NCBI RefSeq assembly: GCF_947179165.1
Contig: NC_077247.1
Span: 14,521,501-14,585,500 of the forward strand
Length of the DNA: 64,000 nt
Direction of reading: 5' to 3'
Source of the DNA: Solanum dulcamara
Lineage: Eukaryota; Streptophyta; Magnoliopsida; Solanales; Solanaceae
The notes under the pieces were generated by a model. It saw only the letters and a list, made by a program, of their open reading frames with translations, had not been told where the DNA came from and did no database searches. A program made the position numbers and the translations under genes. Shown piece after piece: positions 1 to 11,843 of this stretch; within the stretch, counting starts at the first letter, position 1, and every line of letters starts with the position of its first letter.

Positions 1-34
1 TATATTCACTTTTGGAAATAGAAGCTCCTTTTAG

Positions 35-424
35 TTGATCGTGAAGACTTTATCTACCTATGAACAAGTGTCTGATCAGTTGATTAACATAGATAAAAGT
101 CATTTTATGATCCTTGATAAAATACCTCAGCAGGTTATTGATACTATTATTGAGGTCACTGGTTTTAATCAAGAGGTGAGTCTTATTACCTATCTTGGGT
201 GTCAACTCTATATTTGGGGTCAAAGAATTATTTACTACTCTACCATGGTAACAAAAGTGCTGAAGAAAATCAGGAGATGGAAGTCTAGAATACTTAGCTA
301 TGGGGGAAGGGCTACACTTGTGAAACATGTGCTCCAATCACTTCCTATTCACATCTTATCAGCCATATCTTCTCCCAAGACTGGTTTGAAATACATTAAA
401 AATCTGAATGCATATTTCTTTTAG
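35..424 (+). pseudogene. LINE ORF2 fragment: C-terminal part of reverse transcriptase
   Basis: The translation contains the run YLGCQLYIWGQRIIYYSTMV followed by KIRRWKSRILSYGGRATLVK and HVLQSLPIHILSAISSPKTG. This matches the segment after the RT catalytic core in plant LINE ORF2 proteins, where a YLG.PL..GR....Y...V...I..W....LS.GGR..LI..VL.S.P.Y motif is typical. The catalytic core would lie upstream, outside the window. A stop at 422 ends the frame. The role in an active element is target-primed reverse transcription of LINE RNA. This copy cannot work. The fragment is clear by motif; the exact family is not determined. Confidence 0.85.
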
Positions 425-859
425 GGTTTGGATAAGGAAAGAAAGAAATATCATTGGGCCTCTTAGGAGACTTTAAGCTTTCCATGTACCAAAGGAAGAG
501 TTGGAGTGTTACAACTTAGTGACATCTCCACAACCCTCCAATATAAATAATGGTGGACTTTAAAAACAAAACACTTACTGTGGGGGAAATTCCTTAAAGT
601 AAAATACTGTCAACGAGTCAATCTTGTGCAAAGAAGTGGCACACAGGAAAATCTGTGCTTGGAAACATATGATGAGAAAAAAGAAGGTTGCTGAAAATTC
701 CATCCAATGAAAGCTCAAATCTGGTCCTTCGATCAGTCACAATGCCTACAATCATAGATATGATAACAATAAGGTCTCTCAATTTCCTAAAAATGGGCAT
801 TGGGCTAAAGCATTGGTGAAATTTCATGCACCTCCACTGTTAGTTCCACGAATTTTGAA

Positions 860-1448
860 CTATCAGTTTCATTACCAAGAGGGTGTATCTGATGATGCTA
901 TTGGGAACCTAAATGACAGTGGAAAATTTACTTTCTCTTCAAAGTAGGAAGAGATCAGACAGAAACAACCTAAGACCATAATCAATACTCATATCTAGAA
1001 CAAAAGTGTCCCTTTTAAGGAGTTATTTTTGTTATGGAGAGCAATCACAAGGAAATTACCTACTAATGAGAGGATTACAAGGTTTGGTGCTGAACTAGCT
1101 GAGTGGTCCTGTTGCATTAGATCAGGTTTGGACATAATAGAACATATATTTCTAAGTGGGAATTTTACAAATCCTATCTGGAAGAAGTTTTCAACGATCA
1201 TGGGTATCAGTCACTCTCATATCCCTCTGAGTAATTTATTGTTACAATGGTGGGGTATGGAATACAAAAATGAAGTGCATAAGATTATTTTTCAGACCAC
1301 ACCTATTTTCATTTGTTGGAATTTATGGAAGCATAGATGTTCAACAAAGTATGAAGAAAAAAAGTCCAACATTTCCATGGTGATTTTTCAGTTTGTCAAG
1401 GACATTTATCTCCTCCTAATACTATTTTTCCATTGTCCGTATAACTAG
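860..1448 (+). pseudogene. LINE ORF2 fragment: zinc-binding RT-associated domain (zf-RVT)
   Basis: After a degenerate linker, the frame near 900-960 reads like the conserved SGKFT.SS...IR segment that opens the zf-RVT domain. The open stretch from 1029 then gives LLWRAITRKLPTNERITRFG, followed by paired cysteines (WSCCIRSG) and DIIEHIFLSGNFTNPIWKKF. This is the C-C-H-C pattern of the zf-RVT domain found between RT and RNase H in plant LINEs. Several stops (for example near 946 and 1447) break the frame. Two neighbouring fragments, RT upstream and RNase H downstream, sit in the expected order. Confidence 0.85.
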
Positions 1449-1535
1449 AGGGAATTGGTCCTTATGATTGAAGGATGCAAACATGAGTTGAGATTTATCA
1501 AAGTCACTAGGAATAAACCTCCAAACACCATATAG

Positions 1536-2036
1536 AAACTGAATACTGATGGGAGTGCATTTCAAAATCCAGGAAGAATAGGGGGTGGTGGAATTTTGAG
1601 GTACCTAAATAGGGAAATGATCTACTCATTTGTTATACATCTTGGTCAAGGAACAAACAATCAGGTTGAAGTTACTGCAGCTCACTTTGGTGTTAACTGG
1701 TGTCTTCACGATGGTTACCATAAAATTATTTTAGAAGTTGAGTTAGAACTACTCATGAAATGGATCAATCACAATATTAATCGCCCATGGTGGATACATA
1801 CACACATAGTAGAGCTTCAAAATACTATAGGCCAATTAGAATTCTTGAGATGCAATCACACCTATAGAGAGGCCAATTTTACAGCAGATGCTCCATCGAA
1901 ATAAAGCCACCATTTTGACATACCCCAATAATATTATACTCAACAGCAACTATAAAGGGAGACTAGATGAAATTTCATCATGGATAAGGTGGGCATGGTT
2001 AATTTTAGAAGGAAGAAATTGAAGAAAATCAAATAA
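1536..2036 (+). pseudogene. LINE ORF2 fragment: RNase H domain and C-terminus
   Basis: The frame from 1536 begins KLNTDGSAFQNPGRIGGGGI, the TDGS..G..G.GG start of a plant LINE RNase H whose Asp is catalytic. It continues through NNQVEVTAAHFGVNWCL (catalytic Glu region) and ends in YREANFTADAPSK, equivalent to the REAN..AD.LSK motif with the final catalytic Asp. A stop follows at 1902. Further in-frame remnants end at the peptide MDKVGMVNFRRKKLKKIK with stop 2034-2036. Almost the same C-terminus occurs in the second LINE at 54112-54299. The role in a live element is removal of RNA from the RNA-DNA hybrid. This copy has several stops. Confidence 0.88.
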
Positions 2037-3409
2037 ACACCTTGAGTTTTTAGGGAAGTTGGGATCACTGGTATTGAAGTCTCTATACAAATTTTGGTTG
2101 CGTCCATCCTTTTCAACATGACTATTTCTTTAATTAAGTTATAGATTTATTGAATATGACTTAGTTTAGAATTCTCCTTCTTATCTAGTAAAGGGAGAGA
2201 CTCCCTCGTTTATGCATTTCCTAGATACTTTGTATTAGAGAGGAGTCCTCTCTTTTTAGGTATTTAGTATTTAGGTTTCCTTTCTAGAATTTGGGATAAG
2301 TTAACCAAGCTTAGTAGGCTAATCAAATTGTGCAACACCCTAGGATCAGAGGTAAGACTTTATGTCCCCCTCCTTGTACTTTTGTTATTTTTGTAAGACC
2401 CCGGAAGTCAGAAAGTTGAAACCTAGGAGAAAACTCTCAAAATGTTGAACTAAACCATGTGTATGAGTCACTCTATGGCTCATAAAGTTAAGTCGTAGAG
2501 TGACCCCTCAAGAAAATGAGATGTTTCCCTCAAAAGAGGTTCTACGACTCAAGAGGATGAGTCTTCTTCATGTTGATGGGTCGTAGGAACCTGTTACGAC
2601 CCATGGACCGCGACTGGGGTCCGACCTGACCCCCATTTACGTAACTGTCGACTACAGTCAAATTGGACTATGTATAATGTGCTACTGCTCACAAAAACCT
2701 CAATGGATTAAAACTTTTTCATGTTCATATAGCCTCCTAGATATAGGAACCAAACACATAAACCCAGTCGGTGATAAAATATTCATACACGTGTGGCATC
2801 TTTCATTTGCATCATGTCATGAAAAGAAAAGCCAGCCGATAAGGCTGCCACCATATAATAGCTTTTATAACATATCGCATAGGCATAACCGAAATAAACT
2901 CCTAAACAACCCACACACATATGTCTACAGACCTCTAAGAATAGGAATGACAACATATGGTGGGACAGGGCCCCCGCCGTACCCCTGAATGAACGAAAAC
3001 ATACAGCAGAGGTTTAGTACCCAAAAGCTAGGCTCCGACATAATGGATCTTTTCTCGAACTTGCTAGGTGGAACCCTAGGCTGGTGGATCCTCAAAGCGC
3101 GCGTCTGTACCTGCGGGCATGAACGCAGCCCCCCAAGAAGAGGGGGGTCAGTACGATATGTGTACTAAGTATATAAGCACAACATAACTGAGATAAAAAC
3201 TAAACCAAAGATGCAGGAAACCAAGTATAACATTTAATAGGGTACTGTACCTGCACCTCACAAAATAAAGTCATGTATACCACTATCACATACTGTATCC
3301 GGCTCGCTCGGGGACTCGGTTTTACAAACACATCATCTATCATGATAGGTATATATATTCCATTAATACTGTGAGACATACAGCCCGATCCCTATATATA
3401 GAAAGTACA

Positions 3410-3688
3410 TGCCGAGGAACGACGTCCCGATCCATGTATCATATCATAATGCCGAGGAATGACAGCCTGATCCATATAATGCATAATAATGCCGAGGTAT
3501 GACAACCCAATCCATATAATCCATAATAAGCCGAGGTATGATGGCCCGATCCGTATAATGCATAATAATGCCAAGGTACGACGGCCCGATCCGTATAATG
3601 CATAATAATGTCGAGGTACGACGTCCCGATCTGTATAATGCATAATAATGTCGAGGTACGACGGCCCCGATCCATATATAATGTAATA
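3410..3688. repeat. 40-bp minisatellite, about 7 units, inside solo LTR Z1
   Basis: Seven consecutive units begin with TGCCGAGG or TGTCGAGG and contain CCCGATCC, then TATAATGCATAATAA. Unit starts are near 3410, 3450, 3490, 3530, 3569, 3609 and 3649. One unit is 39 bp and the others 40 bp. Repeating peptide-like frames across this region on the minus strand are translations of the repeat and not a protein. The sister solo LTR at 7417-10658 has only about three diverged units near 8222-8345. Confidence 0.92.
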
Positions 3689-5898
3689 TGTATATACGTA
3701 CATGTAGGAATTAGTAGCATATCAAATATCCCTCAACCATTTTCGTAAAGTATGCCCAGGAACCCCCAGGTTTAGGACCTTACACATCCAATCACTATTC
3801 AGCCTATAGAAGGCTCAAGGGTCGTAGTTCAACTACTTCAAGGCCCTTATCATTCAAAAGTGGGTACAGGTCATGAGTTACATCCAGAATCTATAAATGG
3901 GGCTATATCCAAATCCATGTTCTATGGAACCTTTAGTCTAGTCTTTCTCGAAGCAGGAAAACACAAGTTTTACATGCACCACTTCCTATCACATGAAAGA
4001 CTTGAAAAGTAATGACTCAACTTGTTACAGGAGTTCTAATCAGTAGGAAGTGAACAAGAGTCTTAACTCACCCTCAGAATTTTAAGAGTGGAATAAATTC
4101 AAACTTCATATACACAATACTTACATCTAAGTCGTGCCAAAGGAGAGGAAGAATAACTTTACATACACTACTTCTCAGTATATAGAATACTTGAGGAATG
4201 GAAGCTTAACTACTTTAAGAGTCTTAACATTCAACTGTGAACACGAATTATGAATCATGAACCATGTTCAGAGCCCATGAATAGAGTTACCCCAAGCTTC
4301 ATACAAATATCACTTGTCAATTAGATATAAGACATGCCCAAAAGAAAGAACAGATAGGCTTTACATACTTATACCAAAACATGCCAAAAGAAGTAATAAC
4401 TTTACATACCTCTGGTCGACTGCTTTTAGCCCGACTTGTCTTGTCGTCCTCTGAACCTATTTAACACGAAGGTAATACTAATATTAGTAACCTTCAACTT
4501 TCCAGCTTCTAAATCCACAACCAAGCACCCATAGGAACCAACTCCTTATTCTCCTTTCTCGACTAGTCTCGACTAGTTTATTAATTAATTAAGAAGTTAA
4601 CGGAATTTGGGAAGCATCTCCTCTATAACTTGCCCTGTCCAAATTTCCAATTAGGTCCCTAAGACCTATAGACAACCAAAAACAACAACCTGCAGCAATT
4701 TACACCAACAATATACAACATAAACTCCAAACAACTTATTCAAAAATACGGTAGCACAATAGGGCATCTAGCCTTTATTTTGTAATGCCTTTCATTATAC
4801 ACAATGAGGGGTCGTGTGGATTCAACCAGCAGAACCCTAACCCACATTAGAACATATTTAGGCCCTGCAACAACACATCACACCCCTGCAACAGCACCTC
4901 ACACGAACAACACTATCCTTTGACGACAATTTAACTATAGCGATTCCAATTTAGTTTATTTCGAACGTCGAGCATTTCTATGACATTCTTAAACTTCCAG
5001 CAGCATAAAAGGTGTGTAATACACCATATAAAAACACCATAAACTTTAAATTGAAAGGAAAAACCTTACCTTTCCCAAAATTGGCCAAAACTCGCCAAAC
5101 CTATCAAAACGTGAATTCTGGACAGCCTACTGTCTTGTATTGTCGCTTAGTTTCGAAGGGGTAATTGAAGAAAACAAGATTTGTGTCCTCAATGAAAGTT
5201 ATATATGTGTGTCTTAGGGTCGCATACAATTTCAAATTAACCCTACAGCAATTTTTTACAAAATGATATGCCCAAAATAACAACAGCAATCCGTGTAAGA
5301 TTTCCAAAACCAAAACCTGGGCAGTACCTCCTCTACACTTCATCACCCTTTTTCGTGAATATAAAAGCAAAACTGGATTTGAAAGTCTACATAAAAGTTA
5401 TAGAACTATGAAATAACTTTCCAAAACAGATTGAATCACCCGAAACTAATCTATACATAAGAAGTTATACCAATATTACTAACAACTGTCCCCTCCAAAA
5501 ATGGGTCTGTTCCCTAGCGTTTTCTATTTAAGTTTCTCTTAGTCTTACAAGTGAAGATCTGAAAATATGGTTCTGTAGGCATCGTAATATACATATATAC
5601 ACCTCCACGTAATTGAGGAACACCGTAGATAATTAATTCACAGAAGAAAAGTGAAGAACTTACCTTAATTTCCTCCAATTTGTGGATGCTGTTGTGAGCT
5701 CTCTTTCTCTCACGTTTCTCTCTATAATTTGGTTGATTTTGGATAAATAATGACTTAAGGTCATTAGCATACATATATATTGTTCCTTAGGAAGTGCCAC
5801 GTGTCAGCCCCTAAGGGTGACACGTGTCAAGCCCTTATTGGGCCACGAATCCATACCTAGCCTCCAAGGCTGCCATGTGGTGGTATGGGAGCCACCTC

Positions 5899-6012
5899 AA
5901 GTAGGTGTGTCACCTACTTGTTACAAGTAGGTGCATCACCTACTTAGTCAAAGTAGGTGCATCACCTACTTAGTTAAAGTAGGTGCATCACCTGCTTGCT
6001 TCCGAGTAGGTG
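5899..6012. repeat. 26-bp palindromic tandem array in U3 of solo LTR Z1
   Basis: Each unit is itself an inverted repeat with 9-bp arms AAGTAGGTG and CACCTACTT around a 3-bp centre. Full units start at 5899, 5925, 5951 and 5977, a 26-bp period, with a partial fifth unit from about 6004. On the functional minus strand the array lies 340-455 bp into the LTR, upstream of a TATA-like ATATATAT near 5771-5780. The sister LTR Z2 has a shortened version near 10284-10322. Confidence 0.9.
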
Positions 6013-7411
6013 CTACGCCTCCTTCCGCCTCTCCCGTTGGTTTGTAATCTCGTCTTACTTTAGGAGCCCATGTAATCCTTGCTACGTAAGCTCAACATGT
6101 ACTCCAGTGGCTTAGTTATATAAGTCGTCCAAGTTGGTAGCTTACGTAAGTAAGTCGAGTCCTACGACTTATTATTTTGGCCTCCAATTTGTTCCAAATC
6201 CTTATAGATCTATTTCCAACCTGCACTCTTAAGGGGCGTCACGTCCTCCCTTCCTTAGAGTTATTTAATCATGTTATAGATAATCTGGGTCATGGGACAT
6301 CTTTCAAGAAGCTTAAGAAGACGTTCCGAAGCGTAAAGGTACAGGGTATAACAGAACCTCTCGTAAACCAAACCTCAAAGGCCTTGTTCAAATATCCCTC
6401 AAGGCCAAGTCTGCATCATGTTAGGATGGGTCGTAGAAGTTGTTACGGGTTGTAACAATGACTAGTGACAAAACTTCAAAGAACCTCTAATTGTAGGTTT
6501 TTGATACCTGCAGGATGAGTCCAAAGAATGGCTTATTTCCATATTGACAGTTCGTAGACACGCCCTGTTCCCAAACTTCAAAGACTCAATTTTTGGGGTA
6601 CTTTTCTCAGACCTGCAAGATAAGTCATCTTGATGACTCATCAACCCTTCGACAACCTGTAGAAGGTGATTCGTAGGGTCAAAATTCAAAATTTAATAAA
6701 GGGAAATTGTGTCTTTTTCCAAGTTTAATTCAATAAACCTAGACACATTTATGTCTAAGTTCAAAGTCTGTAATTATTCAATTCTTCAAATCCCCCTCCT
6801 ATTCAATTATTTTTCCAAAATTTGACTAAGGCAAGAAGAAAAGTCTCCCAAGGTTTCTCTGCAAATTCAAGATAGGGTTTCTAGATTTTTTCAAGTTTCT
6901 TCTTATATTCTTAGTGAGTTCAAGCATGGTATGTGGGTATTCATTCATGGGTCCTTTCCATCCATGAAGTCCCAAAGTTTCTCAAAGTTTTCATTCAATT
7001 TATAATTGATTATGAACCCTTATTTTCATAATTTGCATTGGGCTGATTTAATTCTGTTTTTAGATGTTATCAATGATCATTGTATGTATGTTCTCATATG
7101 AATTGTATGATTTTAAGTTGAGTCGTAGCTTCCCATACTTAAGTTATTTTCAAGAAATGATTATGAGTTAAAGATGAGTTTATGAGTCGATCATGAGTTA
7201 AATAATTTACAATGAAATTTTTTAATGATTTAAAGTTGACATTATGATTTTAAGGTTGAAGTATTATAATGATCAAAGGTAAGATTAAATATGTTATTAT
7301 AGTGTGATAAGTTCAATTCTCACGCAAGTATGTTTCAAGATGGTGATAAGGACAATTCTCACTGAAGTAATGGATTTCTATGAATCACAAAGTTAAGATG
7401 AGTTGTTCCTA

Positions 7412-10400
7412 CTATGTGTCATGATCCAACCCCATAGGCCACGATTGGGGTCTGACCTGGACCATCGTATACATAACTGTCAAGTATAAGAGCTATACAT
7501 AAGAACCTAGTGGGTAACAACATTTTCATGTACATGTAGCCTCTTTCATTCAGCCTCTTTCATTCGTATCATATCATGAAAGGGTACGCAAGCCGACAAG
7601 GCTTCCATAACATAAAAATATTTACAATTAAACAAATTCACAAACAATCCACATACTCATGTCTACAAACCTCTATGAGTATTAACTATATCATATGGCT
7701 GGATAGGTCCCCCGTTGTACCCCTGAATAAACGAATATATACATCGAATGACCAGTATCAAAAGGTAGGCCCTAGAATAGTGAAGCACTTCCAACATAGC
7801 TGAGTGGAAATCCTAAGCTGGAGGATCTCCAAAATGAACAGTTGTACCTGCGGGCATGAAACATAGCCCCCTAAAGAATGGGGGTCAGCACGATATATGC
7901 ACTGAGTATATAAAGCATAACATAACATAATTGAGATAACAACTAAAATAGGGATGTAGGAAACAAGTATGATAGTTAATAATTCAATATACCTGCATCT
8001 TAGGAAAAGAGGGCATGTATATCATCCTCACATATCACCCCTGGCCCGCTGTGGGACTTAATATTTCCATCGTATACAACATTATTTCATACACTACAAG
8101 TACCTCACTATGTTTTTATATGTATGCCTATTTATCATATCCGGCCCTTTAGTGAGGGTCTCCGTGAAAGGGTAGTGTACATATCGTACCTCACCCAACC
8201 TACTATGGGACTCGGTGCCATTATCACATAGTAAAATATACCGAAGAACATTCAGCCTAATCCATAATTTAAAATAATGTCGAGGAACGTATGACCTAAT
8301 CCATATTTTAAAACAATGTCAAGGAATGTACGACCCAATCCATATTTTCTATCATCTCATCATATATATATCCGGCCCGAGATTCGGTGATGAACATTAT
8401 CAGATATGGCGTCATCGTATGCTTCACTTCATTGTATATGGCATTTCATCCTCGTATACTTCATACATATATATATAGCCAGCTTGGGACTCGGTTAACA
8501 AATAGTAAAGCTAGGCACGACCATGTTCCCAGCCTCCTTATGGGACCTCGAGAAAGATAGGTTACAGTGTGCATGAGTAGAGTAGTGAGAAACCATATGC
8601 AACTAAGTCATCATTTGAGACTCAATGAAACAGTCAAGTGAACCATCACCTGAAGACCCGGGGAGTAATTATCTGAGGTACACCTTTAGATGTCATTAGG
8701 CTCACAACAGCTGGGCCTCAGAGATCACAGACATGCATTAAGATAATGCCACACAATTTATGCAATCAGAAACACAACGTATTTGGTCAGAGACTCAACT
8801 TATGCAATTAGAGGCATAGTTTATGCAATCAGAGACATTGATCATTTTAGAGCCTTTAGGAAGGGGAGCTTGTGCATTTAATTATTATTCATCAAATAGG
8901 AGACTCGAAGGTAGTAGTTCAGCTACTTTAAGAACTTTAAAATCAAGAAGTGCATAAGATTTATGGTTCATGCTTCTTATGCATCTAATTACTATTTCAC
9001 ACATATAGAAGGCTCAAGGGTGATAACTCAACTACCTTAAGTGCCTTATCATTCAGAAGTGAACCAAAATTATGAGTCATGCATCAAGTTCAAAGCTCAT
9101 AAATAGAATTACCCCAAGATTCATACGCATATCATTTGTCACTTATACCTAAGACATGCCAAAAGAGAAGAAAGGGTAGCTTCACATACCTGTTATGGAC
9201 TACTTGCATACAAGCTCACTTCATTACTTCCTTAACCTATTTAACATGAAAGTAATACTAAAGTTAATAACCTTCGACCTTCCATCTTGTAATTACATCA
9301 CCAACTACCCATAGGAACCAATTCCTTGTTCTCTTTTTTTGAGGAGTCTCAACTAGTCTATTAGTTAGTTAGAAATTAACGGAATTCGGGCAGCATCTCC
9401 TCTATAACTTACCCTATCCGAACTTCCAATTTAACCCCCAAACCTTAGAATACAACTAAAAAAACCATCAGCAGCATATATCCAATTAATTTACTTCAAT
9501 ATTACACAATACAAACTCCAAGCAATTCGCCCAAAATCACGAGATACCAAAATAAGGTTTTCAATCGTTAATCCGTAAAATCTCTAACCAAGCAGAACAG
9601 AGGGTTAGGTGGCTGCAAGAAGAAGCACCCACACCTATTTTAACCCACGTTTCATCCCTGCAACATGGCATAAAATAATCTCCAAATACAATGCCACAAT
9701 CGCAACGATACTATACAACCTTAACAACTCTAACTCGGCTAGAACGACTTCAATTTAGTTTGTTTCTAACGCCAAGCATACTTATGCAATTATCTTATTT
9801 ACAGCTTCTTTCAAGACATGTAATACACTCCATAACAACATTATTAACTCCACTTCTAAAGGGAATACCTCACCTTGTCAAAAACTTGCCAAAGTTTGCC
9901 TTGGAAGTCCTCTTAACATGCTGAAACGTAGTGGACTGTTTGTATCACGTTTTAGCTGCCCCAAATAGACATTTTACGCTATTAAACATCATTACATAAC
10001 TGTAGGATACCTTAAATAATTAATTGATGGATTGAAAAGGGAGGAATTACCTTCCTCTAGCCAAAGTCGTAGCTCCCTCTCTATCTTTCTATGGTTTTTC
10101 TCTTTTTTTCCCAAGAAAAACATGCTGAAAATGAGATATACTCCAGAATATAACACATATATACACCTCCTTAGCAGGTGACACGTGGAATCCCCCTAGG
10201 GGTGACATCTTGCATCTCTCTAGGGTGCCATCTCATGCCATGCAGCCACCCATATGCTACCAAATGGCAGTGGGGTCTACCCCAAGCAGGTGAGTCACCT
10301 ACTTGCTTCAAGTAGGTGCGTCATCTCATTATTTCTCTTCTGTGGGTTCTTAATATCATCTCACTTGAAGATCTTATGTATTACTTGCTACTTAATCTCG

Positions 10401-10663
10401 ATGTATACTCAAGTATCTTAGTTATGTAAGACGTCCAAGTTGGTAGCTTATGAAAGTAAGTCAAGTACCACGACTCATTATTCGGCCTCCAACTCCTTCC
10501 AATCCCCTCTAGACCTATTTCCAACCTTCCCTCCTATGGTGTATCTTATTCTCCTTTCCTTAGAGTTATTTGATAGCGTCGTAGATAATCTAGATCATGT
10601 GGCACCTTTCAAGAGACATAAGACAATGTCCCAAGGTGCGAAAGTACGGGGTATAACACTATG
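7412..10663 (-). repeat. Solo LTR Z2 with TSD CTATG
   Basis: A 3242-bp LTR (7417-10658) runs on the plus strand from TGTCATGATCC to GGTATAACA, flanked by CTATG at 7412-7416 and 10659-10663. It matches Z1 through much of its length, including the first 200 bp, the region with ATTTAACATGAAAGTAATAC and the right end. The 40-bp minisatellite is reduced to about three degenerate units. It has no internal coding region. It interrupts the same 5' LTR as Z1 and is in the same orientation. Confidence 0.9.
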
Positions 10664-11679
10664 TTTTAAAGATGGATTGATTGGCAGTTACTATATTTCT
10701 CTATTATGTTGTAATCATGTTTTTATGAGTTACAGTTGGGATATTGACTAAATATGAGGAATTCTAGGTGGGGTTCGATCCGGTAATGCAGATAGTTACC
10801 TAAGGGAATCCTAGTAGTAACATAAAGTCCCATACTACATTGCCGACATAGGTTGCCTTCATAGCCTAGCTAGTGGATTCATATAGCCCAGTTGAATAGT
10901 TACTTTTGGAGTATGCCCTGGCAAGGTAGCCTCCCCTATTTTGCTATAGGAGTCATCGGCCCGTCTAGATCCAAGAGTCATTAAATTCCTTGTAATAACT
11001 CGCATGGTCTTAGTTGTTGGTTAATGGTCCTATCCCACACAAGCTCAAGTTAAGTTATGAGATGTGAAGTTATGAGTTTACGATGAAGTTTTATGATATG
11101 CATTGACCAATAGTTTCTTATGTTTTAAATTGCTTTTAAGCTTTACTCATATTTGTTATAAATGGGTCATGCATCTTATGGCTTATTGATTACGTTTTTT
11201 TACTTTCTCATGCATACCTTAAATACTTAGTACTTTCAAATGTACTAATGCATACTTTGCCTAAATTGTCTCATAATGTATGGATGGATGACACTCGTGA
11301 TCATCTAATTCATGGCTAGTGATTGCTCTAGATTTCTTAAGAATTTTGTGAGTCCTAATTCTATCGAGGACATGACTTTTATTCACGTTACTATTATTTT
11401 GATTTTTTCTATTGTTAGGGTGAGCTAAGAGCTTTTTCTAAACCTTGTTAAAGGTTAAACTAGAGGCATATTTAGACGATAATATGATATAGTCCATGCG
11501 AACATTGATTGGTTGATTTTATCCCTTAGTCCCATACCCTTTAAGATTATTACTTCTGTTTGTATTTATCATTTTCTTTACCTTATGTATGCAATGTATG
11601 ATAATATGGTTTGTAGTTGGGGTCCCTTGCATCCTGATCGTTGTGTCGCGGCTTGGACTTAGTACTAGTTATGACAAAC

Positions 11680-11692
11680 TTGGTATCAGAGC
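11680..11692 (+). other. Primer-binding site of gypsy A (initiator tRNA-Met)
   Basis: The sequence TTGGTATCAGAGC begins three bases after the 5' LTR end at 11676. TGGTATCAGAGC is complementary to the 3' end of plant initiator tRNA-Met, the usual primer of Ty3/gypsy minus-strand DNA synthesis. Confidence 0.92.
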
Positions 11693-11843
11693 ACAAGATT
11701 TAGAAAAGTTCTAGGGAGTCTAACATGCCTCATTAAGTAGAGTCTTATTCATTGGTGTGAATCACTTCTTTCATGATCTATGTCGTGTGGTAGATTGGTT
11801 AAGTCTTTTTCCTCTAATACTTGTTCTTTGCAATTTTTAGAAT

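Larger units (their letters stand above)
1..2391 (+). mobile_element. L1-type LINE remnant with RNase H, 5' part outside window
   Basis: This is the 3' portion of a plant L1-clade non-LTR retrotransposon. In order it shows the C-terminal part of ORF2 reverse transcriptase, a zinc-binding RT-associated domain, an RNase H domain and a short 3' UTR. All are on the plus strand and broken by stops. The element enters the window already inside ORF2. At 2391 it is interrupted by gypsy element A and it resumes at 18793, shown by the ATTTT duplication on both sides. A second LINE at 51778-54299 has the same C-terminal peptide and the same 3' UTR landmarks, so the two belong to one family. Confidence 0.85.
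2587..6358 (-). repeat. Solo LTR Z1 with TSD GAACC
   Basis: A 3762-bp LTR (2592-6353) runs on the plus strand from TGTTACGACCC to GGTATAACA. It is flanked by GAACC at 2587-2591 and 6354-6358. The functional orientation is minus (5' TGTTATACCC ... GTAACA 3'), judged from the related LTR at 42258, which lies next to a minus-strand primer-binding site. No internal coding sequence is present, so it is a solo LTR left by LTR-LTR recombination. It contains a 40-bp minisatellite and a 26-bp palindrome array, listed separately. The rest of this stretch has no recognisable gene. Confidence 0.9.
2392..11676 (+). repeat. 5' LTR of gypsy A, interrupted twice
   Basis: The LTR pieces are 2392-2591, 6359-7416 and 10664-11676. 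Each aligns by eye with the 3' LTR at 16549-18792. The joins fall exactly at duplicated target sites: GAACC at 2587-2591 and 6354-6358, CTATG at 7412-7416 and 10659-10663. The U3 part contains repeated phrases built on GTCGTAG and GAGTCAT. The position matching the TATAAATA of the 3' LTR (17176) reads TGTAATTA here (about 6770-6777), so the promoter looks damaged. The LTR ends at ATGACA, immediately before the primer-binding site. Confidence 0.9.

Noticed and set aside
3410..3688. Possible CRISPR array (seven regular repeats)
   Set aside because: Units are adjacent with no unique spacers, the context is a plant LTR, and there are no cas genes.
3392..3720. Two overlapping minus-strand frames with repeated YYALYGSGRR-like peptides
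   Set aside because: They are translations of a 40-bp minisatellite inside a solo LTR. All frames show the same period, and no promoter or family match is visible.
5104..5370. 88-codon minus-strand frame in solo LTR Z1
   Set aside because: It has no homologous frame in sister LTR Z2 and no recognisable domain; chance frame in LTR DNA.
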